Counted from the stretch's first letter, positions 1-8,785 are shown. The stretch is DNA of 55,061 nucleotides from an uncultured Bacteroides sp. (GCA_900544075.1 UQTJ01000023.1:1-55061), one strand, 5' to 3'. Made by a program: numbers and translations. The notes: a model not told the origin generated them from the sequence alone.

Positions 1-884
1 GAGAGGACGTTTAGACGCAAGAAGGACGCTGAAGAGCTTAGTTGCGGATTTGAGGTTATCCTGTAATTGGTCTGAGGCTCCATCCACAGAGGATTTCTCA
101 TACTGACAACCTGACGTATATCAGTTTTTTCGTCTAAAAGGAACTGGTCACGAAGGTATTTCAAACGGCGGACTTTCTCGAATATCCTGTTCTGATAAGC
201 TATAAGATTCAGGTAATGAATAATCTGCTTCTCTATCTCAATGAGATTATGATAAGAATCATTAAGCTGAAGTTTCACGTCATTCACCACTATACGCATT
301 TGAGTATCCATGGCAATTCTGAAAAAAACAGGCTGAGCGTTGTCTATTATATCTTCACTCCTATTGATGAGGAGTTCTATGTTCTTACGTTTTTCATCAA
401 GATTATTCAATTTTGAGAGCTTTACACGATAGTTTGGTTCATTCTTGTAAGTATTGTCAATGTTGCGTTTCAAGTCTATTACATTACGCACTGTTATCAT
501 TGCAATATTTTTCAGACACCGTCTTACCTCTTTGTGATAATTATATTTCCGCTGCTCATTATCTTCTTTAAGATAATAATCGATATTTTCATTCAGACGT
601 CCCAGATAATCATTTACAAACGAAACATTTATATTCTCATTGACCTGTAAAACATCCTCGAAGAATTTAAGATATACATCCTCCATTTCAAGGAAATTTC
701 CGCTATCTCTTATTATTCCGTAGTCAATAAGATATTTAATTCTTTCTTCTTTATATTCAGTGAGTTCGAGTGCATAATCATATTTCAAGGAAGTTGAAGC
801 TCTTTTCTGAAACATCTGTTTCAACAAAAGCTTCTCTCTTTCAAGTACACGCAAAAGCTCATCAATAGATTTAAAGGCATTCAT
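1..884 (-). CDS. Edge-truncated helical protein, possibly kleisin/JetA-like
   Basis: The frame is open from an ATG at 884 to the window edge: 294 residues are visible and the C-terminus is missing. About the first 90 residues have the helix pattern of a winged helix, with a likely wing around DYGIIRDSGNF. The rest is almost all charged helix, including an ENIDYYLKEDNEQRKYN stretch and long amphipathic segments near residues 130-260, and then turns polar (SNPQLSSSASF). This layout resembles JetA/MksF-type kleisins of Wadjet/MksBEF SMC systems, but that is an inference from architecture and not a motif match. The ATG overlaps the stop of the upstream HTH pseudogene (ATGA), so the two were probably co-transcribed. 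Partner genes would lie left of the window. It could equally be an unrelated helical protein. Confidence 0.7.
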   Translation of the reverse strand, partial: MNAFKSIDELLRVLEREKLLLKQMFQKRASTSLKYDYALELTEYKEERIKYLIDYGIIRDSGNFLEMEDVYLKFFEDVLQVNENINVSFVNDYLGRLNENIDYYLKEDNEQRKYNYHKEVRRCLKNIAMITVRNVIDLKRNIDNTYKNEPNYRVKLSKLNNLDEKRKNIELLINRSEDIIDNAQPVFFRIAMDTQMRIVVNDVKLQLNDSYHNLIEIEKQIIHYLNLIAYQNRIFEKVRRLKYLRDQFLLDEKTDIRQVVSMRNPLWMEPQTNYRITSNPQLSSSASFLRLNVL

Positions 885-1222
885 AGTTCAAGTATTATAA
901 GAATTATTACTGAAATGATGGCTACGAATTTAAAGAAAAAATACTTTTCTACTATATCCTTCAGGCAAGGAGATTTTGGCAATTCCAGAAGAAGATTGTC
1001 TATAGTATTAATCTGTCCGACCACTTTCAACAACACAATAAATGTTGACAACGAAATATTGCCCGATGTATCATTCTAGAATTTATGGATGGTTGTAAGT
1101 ACAATACCGGATTGCTCAGCAACATCTTTCTGAGTAAGATTGCAACGAATTCTATATTCTTTAAATCTGTTACCTAATAACCTTACAAGTTCAAGTGTGG
1201 AGTATTCATAGAAATCTACCAT
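881..1222 (-). pseudogene. HipB-like XRE regulator interrupted by an amber stop
   Basis: From the ATG at 1222 the frame encodes an XRE/Cro helix-turn-helix protein (RFKEYRIRCNLTQKDVAEQS, then GIVLTTIHKF). A TAG follows at 1078-1076 after 48 codons. The same frame stays open after it (NDTSGNISLSTFIVLLKVVG, then LLLELPKSP) and ends at 881, overlapping the next ATG by four bases. In relatives I know, HKF is followed by Glu, so GAG to TAG is the simplest explanation. The last ~20 residues (KFVAIISVIILIILEL) are hydrophobic, an unusual tail for this family. HipB-like proteins normally repress their own operon and neutralise HipA; no HipA is next to it here. The 48-residue product still contains most of the HTH, so residual activity is possible. 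Confidence 0.75.
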
Positions 1223-1747
1223 ATAAACCGCATTTATATATCATTATAATGATAGTTACATATATTATTCCAGGTATAAATCTTCACTATTATGAAGATT
1301 ACAAATACAAAACTATGCAATTTATGAGAATAAAACTAATTTTTCTTAGAAAACTTCGGCTATCCCAGAAACACCGTAACAGTCAAACTTCTTCAAAAAA
1401 GTCTGCCTGTAACACTATTCGCAACGATTCCCGTAAAGCGCAAGCTGTGTGAAGTTTATTTTTCTTGGTATGACCATAAATAAAAGTAGTGTCTCCATTA
1501 CTACATATTTAGTACTTTTGTTTAGCTTTTTAGTACTTTTGTTTAACTTTGCGGTATATCCATTAAAGGTATCCCTACAGATATTCATATATTGGTTGAC
1601 TGCTCCTGATGTTTCTATCTTTGACTTACATATAGAAATATAAAGTTACTGAATATCAGGCACTTGATTATTATGCTAGTTCTTATTAATTTAGCTCATT
1701 GATTTTAAGTATTTTATTAATTATTACCGAAGTATTGATATTAAAAT
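1223..1747. other. Gene-free stretch with short repeats
   Basis: No convincing gene is present. Besides the palindrome at 1239-1254 it holds an inverted repeat AATCTTCA/TGAAGATT (1279-1286 and 1293-1300) and two 20-bp direct copies with one mismatch (1508-1527 and 1529-1548), each containing TACTTTTG. The third box TAACTTTG (1544-1551) lies 23 bases after a TTTG (1517-1520), so a plus-strand promoter for the gene at 1748 with a ~190-base leader is possible. A stop-bounded frame around 1351-1490 reads like a coding remnant (NTVTVKLLQKSLPVTLF) but has no start codon. Confidence 0.45.
1239..1254. promoter_or_regulatory. Perfect 16-bp palindrome, candidate HTH operator
   Basis: TATCATTATAATGATA is a perfect palindrome starting 17 bases upstream of the HTH pseudogene ATG at 1222. 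That is where an autorepressing XRE protein would bind. The assignment as operator is an inference from position and symmetry. Confidence 0.45.
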
Positions 1748-2509
1748 ATGAAAGGAAAAACAATATTAATCACAGGTGCCACAAGCGGCATAGGTGAAGG
1801 TTGCGCAAGAAAATTCGCGGCAATGGGAAGCAGACTTATACTGAACGGACGAAATACTGAAAAACTGGAAAGTCTGAAACAGGAACTTGAAAAGACAGGA
1901 ACAGAAGTCGTAACTCTTCCATTCGATGTTAGAAACCGTGAAGAAATGCATAATGCCATAGACTCTCTGCAAGGAGAATGGAAGAATATAGATGTTCTGA
2001 TAAACAATGCCGGACTGGTTTTGGGCATTGATAAAGAACACGAAGGTTCATTGGACGAATGGGACGTAGTGATAGACACCAACATCAAAGGACTACTGGC
2101 AATGACACGCATGATTGTTCCGGGTATGGTGGAACGCGGATGCGGACACATTATTAATATAGGTTCCATTGCAGGCGATGCGGCATACGCAGGCGGCAGC
2201 GTTTACTGCGCAACCAAGGCTGCGGTAAAAGCACTGTCGGACGGACTACGTATAGACCTTGTTGACACTCCTCTGAGAGTAACCAACATCAAGCCGGGAA
2301 TGGTTGAGACCAACTTCTCCGTTATCCGTTTCCGTGGAGACAAAAACAAGGCAGATGCCGTTTACGATGGGCTGAAACCACTTATAGGTGACGACATAGC
2401 CGATGTGGTTTATTACGCAGCATCAGCCCCTGCTCATGTACAGATAGCAGAAGTTCTGGTTATGCCTACTTATCAGGCTACAGGAACTGTATGCCACAGA
2501 CAAAAATAA
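1748..2509 (+). CDS. SDR family NAD(P)-dependent oxidoreductase, YdfG-like
   Basis: A 253-residue classical short-chain dehydrogenase. The Rossmann glycine motif TGATSGIG is at residues 9-16, the NNAG motif near residue 89, and a catalytic Ser (GSIAG) plus YCATK (the Tyr/Lys pair) follow. Length and the ending PTYQATGTVC fit the YdfG group, which oxidises serine/3-hydroxy acids or reduces malonic semialdehyde with NADP, but the substrate cannot be read from sequence. It is cytoplasmic. Its stop is 112 bases before the helicase gene, so co-transcription is possible. Start chosen at the only ATG before the glycine motif. Confidence 0.93.
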   Translation: MKGKTILITGATSGIGEGCARKFAAMGSRLILNGRNTEKLESLKQELEKTGTEVVTLPFDVRNREEMHNAIDSLQGEWKNIDVLINNAGLVLGIDKEHEGSLDEWDVVIDTNIKGLLAMTRMIVPGMVERGCGHIINIGSIAGDAAYAGGSVYCATKAAVKALSDGLRIDLVDTPLRVTNIKPGMVETNFSVIRFRGDKNKADAVYDGLKPLIGDDIADVVYYAASAPAHVQIAEVLVMPTYQATGTVCHRQK

Positions 2510-2557
2510 ATTGCATACACTTACCATAAAAGCTAAGAAGTATAATCCAAAACAGCA

Positions 2558-2601
2558 TTTAAACACTGTTTAAACACCATTTAAATACCATTTAAACAGT
2601 A
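2558..2601. repeat. 11-bp tandem repeat of TTTAAA, four copies
   Basis: TTTAAA occurs at 2558, 2569, 2580 and 2591, an exact 11-base period (unit approximately TTTAAACACCA). It ends 20 bases before the start codon of the helicase gene. The spacing is close to one helical turn, so all copies face the same side of the DNA. Confidence 0.85.
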
Positions 2602-2621
2602 CTCAGATAAGATATAGTAAC

Positions 2622-5600
2622 ATGGCAGAACAATTCGGAAAAACATGGTGGGGCAGCGAATGGCTCCGCTCGCTTACTCATATAGACTATGATAACCGTA
2701 TTCCTCGCGGAGCTACATACGCACGCAAAGGAAACGTTATAGACATAAAACTGAAAGACAATATCATCACTGCAAAAGTGTCAGGAAGCAGGATAACACC
2801 ATATAAGGTCAATATCATCATTCCTCCTTTCTTCCCGGAACAGATTGACGCGCTGATGAATGAACTAATCAAGTATCCGGGCATTATATCACGGTTGATG
2901 AACAGGGAGATGGCCCCGGAAATCATGTCAATAGCCAGAAGCTGCGGACTCAAGATTTTCCCTGAAAAATGGACCGACCTGAAAATGCAATGCAACTGTC
3001 CGGACTGGGCCGTGCCATGCAAACACCTTGCTGCCGTAATCTACATGTTCAGCCGCGAGATTGACAATAATCCATTCATTGTGTTCAGTATGCACAATGT
3101 AGATATTATGGAAGAGCTTAAGAAACGCGGAATATTTATCGAAGAGACCAGCAATGATATATCAGTACAAAACATAAAGGAGGTGGTAAGAACAAAAGGC
3201 TCTAGGGAAGTGAGCCATGGGGGATCTGTGTTCAAAAGAATAGACTTCTCAAAACTGACTGACAAGTCGGAAGCCTTGCTCATGCTCCTGGCAGAAAACC
3301 CTCCTTTCTCCACTACAGGGGATTTCAAAGAAAAATACTCTACTGAAATAATGCGAGCAAAGAAGAATGTACAACGATTCTTCTCAAGGAGGCTTGACGC
3401 TTCGGGACTTTTCCCTCAAACGGACATCATATCAGGCAAGGAGATTAAAGCCGATAGAGAATTTTCATTACAGTTTGACAGCAATCTGAAATGGAAAGTA
3501 ATGAACATCAGCTATGAGGGACAGGAACCGCTAACGGACTTTTTTGACGACGGTTCATTGCCTCTGGCTCTGTTGAATATAAACCCTGACTTTCTGCCCG
3601 ACTATCATCCTTCGGTCATAGCTCTGAACCAGGCTCTGATATGTTCACTGCATCTGCTGTCGAAAGGAGCAGTAGCACCACAGATACTTCAGCTTTCAAG
3701 TAAAGAGTACGCCATCAGGTGGATTCCGGCTTATATCGACAGCCAAGTAAGACAACTAATGGATATGCTTGAAAATATTATTCCAGACAAACTGCTGGAG
3801 TTCAGACCGGTGGAGCGTAAAACAGGAAAATTTATTTACAACAAGGGAGAGTGGATTGTGTCGTTCTTCCTAGGAAAACTCATAAACAGACTTACGGCCG
3901 ATAGCCTGAAATTGCCTGTAGAGGAATTATTCTTCAAGGAGAGACACCTTCCCTTCAGCGGTGTAGGAGAAAAAGAAACGCCTGGCGGAATAAAATCATG
4001 GATAGCATCATACTCGCTCATCGAATCAGACTACCGACCTGTTCTCTATGTAGAAGAAAGTACCGATGGCGGTTTCGACATTACCGTTGGCGTGGAAAAC
4101 ACACGCGAACCGGAAAAGGAAGTCACTGCACTGTCCGATATACTCTCACAACCCGAATATGAGCACGAACGCTTCACCATTCTGAGAAGCTTCACCCTGC
4201 TGGCAGGAATGATGAAAGACCTCAACGGATATATTGCTAATGGAGCAAAACAGGCTTTACACTACACCGAAAAGACATTCCTGCCCGTAATACTCGAAAT
4301 AATACCTGCTGTAAGGATTCTTGATTTCAAGGTTTTCATGCCTAAATCGCTTCAGCAAATCATACGTCCGAAAGCATCATTGTTGCTGAAAAAGAAATCC
4401 GGAAGTGAGAAAGGCTTCCTGAGCCTTGCCGATTTGTTCGCCTTCGACTGGGAAGTGGCACTTGGCAATGAGATAGTGTCGATGGAAGAGTTCATGAAAC
4501 TGCAGAAGAATGCCGGAGGACTGATAAAATTCAAGCAGAAATATATCTATACCGATGCAGAAACTCTGGAAAAGCTTCATGACGCTTTCCACAAGATGGA
4601 TAAACTCACTCCGGCACAGTTGCTGCAGGCCGCCCTTACAGAGGAATACAACTCTGCACCTATACGCCTTACAGACGATGTGCGACAACTTATCAAGGAA
4701 TTGACCGAACAGGAGAACATTGCCCTTCCACGGGAACTTAATGCACAACTGCGTCCATACAAGGAACGCGGATTCTCGTGGATGTACCGAAATATGCGCA
4801 TAGGATTCGGTTCCGTGCTTGCCGATGACATGGGATTGGGTAAGACACTGCAGGCTATAACTCTTATTCTGAAACTGAAAGAAGAGGGAGCATTGAAGGA
4901 AGGCAAAGTCATCATAGTTGTACCTACGGGTCTGCTCACGAACTGGCAAATGGAAATAAGCCGATTCGCTCCGTCGTTGTCAACATTCGTCTATCACGGT
5001 ACTGGCAGAGATCTGAAGAGCTTTAAATCAGATATTCTGTTAACTACATACGGTGTTCTGCGCTCGGACAATGCCAAACTTAAAAAAAGACAATGGACTA
5101 TAATGTTCATTGACGAAGCACAAAACATAAAGAACAACGATACGGCACAGAGTAAGGCTGTGAAGTCAATTCCTGCCACAACTCACATAGCTCTGAGTGG
5201 TACTCCGGTAGAAAACAGGCTTACAGAATTCTGGAGCATAATGGATTATGCCAACAAAGGCTATCTGGATACGTTTAAAGCCTTCAAGGAAAACTATGCG
5301 AACCCTATCCAGCTTTGGAATGACGGCGATTGTGCCAAGCGCTTCAGAAAAGTAACAGCTCCGTTCATGATGCGAAGAATGAAGACAGACAAGAATATCA
5401 TTTCCGACCTGCCTGACAAGATAGAACTTGATGTATATGCTTCGCTCAAACCTGAACAGGCCGCTCTCTACGAAAAGACCCTGGAAGCTGCCATGAACGA
5501 AATAGAGGGAATACCTACAACAGACAACGAATCTTTGTTCAAACGACAAGGACTCATCCTCCAGATGATTATGGCGCTTAAACAAATATGCAATCATCCG

Positions 5601-6155
5601 GCACAATTCCTTAAAAACGGTGACCGGAGGTCTGAATTGTCAGGCAAGACAGAAATGCTGCTCGACAGAATAGAAGGGATTGTAGATGGCGGCGAAAAGG
5701 TACTTGTCTTTACGCAATATCGAGAGATGGGTGATATGTTAGTGGAATTCATAACTGCAAGGACAGGTGAAAAACCACTGTTCTATCATGGGGGATGTAG
5801 TATTAAAGAACGTCAGACAATGATTGACCGCTTCCAGAACAACCGCACAGACAAGGTTTTCATCCTTTCGCTTAAGGCAGCGGGAACAGGACTAAACCTG
5901 ACAGCCGCAACCCATGTAATCCATTATGACCTTTGGTGGAACCCTGCTGTTGAAGCACAGGCTACCGACCGTGCCTACCGTATAGGACAAAAGAGCAATG
6001 TCATGGTTCACCGCTTTATCACCAAAGATACATTCGAGGAACGTATCAATGACATGATACAGAAAAAGAAGCATCTGGCAGATATGACCGTTTCAAGTGG
6101 AGAAAGCTGGATAGGCAAACTAAGCAATAAAGAGTTACGAGAGATATTCGGCTGA
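2622..6155 (+). CDS. SWIM zinc-finger SNF2-family helicase
   Basis: 1177 residues. A SWIM zinc finger (CNCPDWAVPCKH) lies at roughly residues 125-137. A long middle region without recognised motifs follows, then a complete SNF2 ATPase: Walker A DDMGLGKT near residue 734, DEAQ near 830, SGTPVENR near 865, and the helicase C lobe ending with the RAYRIGQ motif near 1125. Such proteins are ATP-driven double-stranded DNA translocases; this SWIM-SNF2 architecture is common in Bacteroidetes and Firmicutes, but its cellular role is not established. No nuclease or methylase partner is adjacent, so a defence role is not supported. Downstream lies a separate small membrane protein. Confidence 0.93.
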   Translation: MAEQFGKTWWGSEWLRSLTHIDYDNRIPRGATYARKGNVIDIKLKDNIITAKVSGSRITPYKVNIIIPPFFPEQIDALMNELIKYPGIISRLMNREMAPEIMSIARSCGLKIFPEKWTDLKMQCNCPDWAVPCKHLAAVIYMFSREIDNNPFIVFSMHNVDIMEELKKRGIFIEETSNDISVQNIKEVVRTKGSREVSHGGSVFKRIDFSKLTDKSEALLMLLAENPPFSTTGDFKEKYSTEIMRAKKNVQRFFSRRLDASGLFPQTDIISGKEIKADREFSLQFDSNLKWKVMNISYEGQEPLTDFFDDGSLPLALLNINPDFLPDYHPSVIALNQALICSLHLLSKGAVAPQILQLSSKEYAIRWIPAYIDSQVRQLMDMLENIIPDKLLEFRPVERKTGKFIYNKGEWIVSFFLGKLINRLTADSLKLPVEELFFKERHLPFSGVGEKETPGGIKSWIASYSLIESDYRPVLYVEESTDGGFDITVGVENTREPEKEVTALSDILSQPEYEHERFTILRSFTLLAGMMKDLNGYIANGAKQALHYTEKTFLPVILEIIPAVRILDFKVFMPKSLQQIIRPKASLLLKKKSGSEKGFLSLADLFAFDWEVALGNEIVSMEEFMKLQKNAGGLIKFKQKYIYTDAETLEKLHDAFHKMDKLTPAQLLQAALTEEYNSAPIRLTDDVRQLIKELTEQENIALPRELNAQLRPYKERGFSWMYRNMRIGFGSVLADDMGLGKTLQAITLILKLKEEGALKEGKVIIVVPTGLLTNWQMEISRFAPSLSTFVYHGTGRDLKSFKSDILLTTYGVLRSDNAKLKKRQWTIMFIDEAQNIKNNDTAQSKAVKSIPATTHIALSGTPVENRLTEFWSIMDYANKGYLDTFKAFKENYANPIQLWNDGDCAKRFRKVTAPFMMRRMKTDKNIISDLPDKIELDVYASLKPEQAALYEKTLEAAMNEIEGIPTTDNESLFKRQGLILQMIMALKQICNHPAQFLKNGDRRSELSGKTEMLLDRIEGIVDGGEKVLVFTQYREMGDMLVEFITARTGEKPLFYHGGCSIKERQTMIDRFQNNRTDKVFILSLKAAGTGLNLTAATHVIHYDLWWNPAVEAQATDRAYRIGQKSNVMVHRFITKDTFEERINDMIQKKKHLADMTVSSGESWIGKLSNKELREIFG

Positions 6156-6198
6156 TAAAATACAATAATGTAAACATTTAGAATAATTTAGTGCTAAT

Positions 6199-6618
6199 AT
6201 GTTACATAAAAACAAAATATATATGAAATACCTCAAGTCCCTTCTCGTATGGCTATGCTTCATACCCACAGCAATACTAAATGGTGGATTCAGGGAATAT
6301 GTATTAACCAAATATCTGGATACCGCACTGGCTACAGCCGCTAGCGGTATCCTGCTTAGTATCATGATACTGTTTATCACATGGCTGCTCCTTCCACGAC
6401 TAGTCACACTTAATAGAAAAGAAAGTTTCATAGCCGGCATAATATGGACGCTGCTCACCGTTATATTTGAATTCACATCCGGAATAGGAACAGGTGTACC
6501 TATGAAAGAACTCATAGCAGCGTATAATCCGCTATCCGGAAATTTATGGATATTGGTAGTCCTGACGACAATGTTTGCACCGACAATAATATCAAGAATA
6601 AACAAACGATATGAATGA
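6199..6618 (+). CDS. Small integral membrane protein, unknown function
   Basis: 139 residues with about four hydrophobic segments (near residues 10-28, 45-65, 79-95 and 115-132). No known motif. The alternative start at 6223 (MKYLKSLLVWL) is perhaps more natural because it places two lysines directly before the first membrane segment. It overlaps the nucleotidyltransferase gene by eight bases, so the two are probably translated as a pair. That coupling is the only hint of function. Confidence 0.75.
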   Translation: MLHKNKIYMKYLKSLLVWLCFIPTAILNGGFREYVLTKYLDTALATAASGILLSIMILFITWLLLPRLVTLNRKESFIAGIIWTLLTVIFEFTSGIGTGVPMKELIAAYNPLSGNLWILVVLTTMFAPTIISRINKRYE

Positions 6619-7279
6619 GAACAACTTCGACATAATATCCTGGCTGAAAGTTTTTCAAGAGAGACTTATCTCACTATTCGGCAACAGAATTAAGTTTTTC
6701 GGACTGCAAGGCAGTTACGGACGAGGCGAACAGACAGCCGACAGCGACATAGATGTGGTAATAATTCTTGACGAAGTAAATTTTAAGGACTTACAGAATT
6801 ACCAGTCAATGCTTGATTCTTTCGATGAACATGACATGATATGCGGATTCGTATCCGGAGAAAGAGAACTGATTAACTGGGAAAAATCAGATCTCCTTCA
6901 ACTGGTTCTTGATACGAAGCCCATAATCGGTACATTAGATTATCTGCAAAAAATATCTAGCGATGACGACATACGCCGCTCCGTTTTGACCGGAGCCTGT
7001 AACCTGTATCATGCCTGTTCCCATAATTTTCTTCATGCAAAAGATATAAACACCTTAGTCGGACTCTATAAAGCTGCACGTTTCACCGTACGCATGAAAC
7101 ATTTTCTTGATACAGGCTCTTACATCAGTTCAATGAAACTCCTGTCAGAACATGTCACAGATAAAGACCGTACTATACTGAATATAGCATCTGCAGATTT
7201 TCAAGAAAACGACTTTACCAAACGAAGCCACATATTGATTGAATGGGCCAGTGAAATAATAACCGAATATCACGGATAA
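6611..7279 (+). CDS. Nucleotidyltransferase-domain protein with HEPN-like C-terminus
   Basis: 222 residues. The N-terminal half has the polymerase-beta-type signature GSYGRG (residues ~34-39) followed by DSDIDVVI, giving the two metal-binding aspartates. The C-terminal half is helical (NLYHACSHNF, KAARFTVRMKHF) and resembles the HEPN-like domain fused to such cores in aminoglycoside and lincosamide nucleotidyltransferases. It probably transfers a nucleotide to a small molecule or protein; no substrate can be assigned. An antibiotic-modifying role is possible but unproven. Its start lies inside the end of the membrane protein gene. Confidence 0.85.
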   Translation: MNENNFDIISWLKVFQERLISLFGNRIKFFGLQGSYGRGEQTADSDIDVVIILDEVNFKDLQNYQSMLDSFDEHDMICGFVSGERELINWEKSDLLQLVLDTKPIIGTLDYLQKISSDDDIRRSVLTGACNLYHACSHNFLHAKDINTLVGLYKAARFTVRMKHFLDTGSYISSMKLLSEHVTDKDRTILNIASADFQENDFTKRSHILIEWASEIITEYHG

Positions 7280-7335
7280 ATTCTTTATTTCATAAAAAAT
7301 CTATTACTGATTATAATAATTACAACTGTTTTAGT

Positions 7336-7343
7336 TATATTTG
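7336..7343 (+). promoter_or_regulatory. Bacteroidales -7 box (TATATTTG)
   Basis: TATATTTG lies 48 bases upstream of the PH-domain gene and matches TAnnTTTG. No clear -33 TTTG is present. Confidence 0.45.
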
Positions 7344-7391
7344 TTTTGGTTCATTAGATTATAAACAATAATACTTCCAATACATATCATT

Positions 7392-7904
7392 ATGAGAAAC
7401 GACAGAATTTCTTTCCCATGTACATGGAGTATGGGAGTTACGGCCATAACAGCCATAACAATCATTATTTTGGTAGCATCTACATATTTTATCTGGACAG
7501 ATGATTTTCCGTCATCAATGCTTTGGCTCAAATACACGCTCATAGTTGTTTTTATAGCTACCATTATAGGTGGATTAGGCTATATGCCGATACGGTTAAC
7601 TATTGGAAACGATAAAATAATTTTACACAGACTGTTTGGCGCTATTAATATACCTATAAAGGATATTATAGCAATAAAAGCCATAACAAGTTCAGAAACG
7701 GCTTTCTCCATTAGAATATTCGGTAGCGGTGGCCTATTCGGATATTTAGGGAAATTCAAAAATAAAAAGTTAGGATATTACACTATGTATGCAACCGATA
7801 TTAATGAATTAATCCTTATTCGTACAGACAGAAAGACGTATGTGTTCAGTTGTAAAGACAGGAATAAATTTATTGAGTCAGTTAAACTAACGATAATAAA
7901 ATAA
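7392..7904 (+). CDS. Membrane protein with bacterial PH-like domain
   Basis: 170 residues. Two membrane segments (about 14-35 and 44-64) are followed by a beta-rich domain (IRLTIGNDKIILHRLFGA, IPIKDI), the pattern of the bacterial PH domain (DUF304/bPH family), with a helical end (DRNKFIESVKL). Members are small membrane-anchored proteins without known activity. It is followed after 13 bases by the TfoX-domain gene in the same direction. Confidence 0.75.
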   Translation: MRNDRISFPCTWSMGVTAITAITIIILVASTYFIWTDDFPSSMLWLKYTLIVVFIATIIGGLGYMPIRLTIGNDKIILHRLFGAINIPIKDIIAIKAITSSETAFSIRIFGSGGLFGYLGKFKNKKLGYYTMYATDINELILIRTDRKTYVFSCKDRNKFIESVKLTIIK

Positions 7905-7917
7905 ATAATATAAATAC

Positions 7918-8778
7918 ATGGCAAGCAACATTGACTTCATAGAGTTTATATGTTCCCAAATAAAAGGAATTGGAACAGTACGCTATCGCAAGATGTTTGG
8001 CGATTATATGATTTACCTCAACGAAAAACCTATAATACTCGTATGTGATAATATAGCTTACGTTAAGAAACACCCTTCGATTGCCAACTTAATGCAAGAC
8101 AGTGAAGCCGGTATTCCATACAATGGCGCAAAGGAACACTATATTCTGGACGTAGAGCACAAACACCCTTTGATTGATGTGATAAGTACATTGGAAAAGG
8201 TATTACCATTGCCCAAAGAAAAAAAAGTAAATAAGAAAGATACACTCAAGAATATTCATCCTTTCCGTAAACTTCCTAACGTAGGGCCACAAACAGAGCA
8301 AGATCTTTTAGCAATGGGCTATACCACTATAGAGTCATTAAAGGGTAAAAAGGCTGATGATTTATATCAAGAAGAGTGTGATTTACGTGGTTGCACAATA
8401 GATCGGTGTCAGCTTTATCTGTACAGAGCATTGGAATATTATATCAATACGGAAAAACCGGATACAGCTAAATATAAATGGTGGCACTGGAAAGATGAAT
8501 ACTTCTATCCTTCTCCATGCGGTGCCAGATGTGTGGAATGCCCATCTTTTCCAAAAGATTGCAAGGGATGCCGCAAAATAAAAGGCAAAGTATTTTGGCT
8601 TCAATATACAGGTGATGAAATATGTCCGATATGGAAATGTTGCCAAGAACAAAAACGTAAGAATTGTGGAGGCTGTCCGGAATTGCCTTGTGCCCGTTTC
8701 ATGAAAGATCCTACATTATCAGATGAAGAGAATGAAGCCAATCTGAATAAGATGATTAACAATCTTACAAAAAAATAA
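7918..8778 (+). CDS. TfoX N-domain / Cdd1 HhH / DUF3795 fusion
   Basis: 286 residues in three parts. Residues ~1-105 match the TfoX N-terminal domain (RYRKMFGDYMIYL, then VKKHP). Residues ~112-195 resemble the Cdd1 helix-hairpin-helix domain (FRKLPNVGPQTEQDLLAMGY). Residues ~200-286 are a cysteine-rich DUF3795-like zinc-binding module (CGARCVECPSFPKDCKGC and CCQEQKRKNCGGC). The HhH part suggests nucleic-acid binding and the cysteines suggest metal binding; no enzyme activity can be assigned. The TfoX part alone does not imply competence control in this phylum. Eight bases separate it from the GNAT gene. Confidence 0.85.
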   Translation: MASNIDFIEFICSQIKGIGTVRYRKMFGDYMIYLNEKPIILVCDNIAYVKKHPSIANLMQDSEAGIPYNGAKEHYILDVEHKHPLIDVISTLEKVLPLPKEKKVNKKDTLKNIHPFRKLPNVGPQTEQDLLAMGYTTIESLKGKKADDLYQEECDLRGCTIDRCQLYLYRALEYYINTEKPDTAKYKWWHWKDEYFYPSPCGARCVECPSFPKDCKGCRKIKGKVFWLQYTGDEICPIWKCCQEQKRKNCGGCPELPCARFMKDPTLSDEENEANLNKMINNLTKK

Positions 8779-8785
8779 TAGATAT

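Noticed and set aside
1195..1643. Two short plus-strand frames upstream of the SDR gene
   Set aside because: Biased, low-complexity translations without domain, overlapping repeats and promoter-like boxes; no start signal.
4377..4949. 190-codon frame opposite the SNF2 helicase gene
   Set aside because: Lies inside the conserved helicase domain on the opposite strand; a shadow frame.
7918..8230. Competence regulator TfoX
   Set aside because: Only the N-terminal domain is present, fused to unrelated modules; competence control is not supported.
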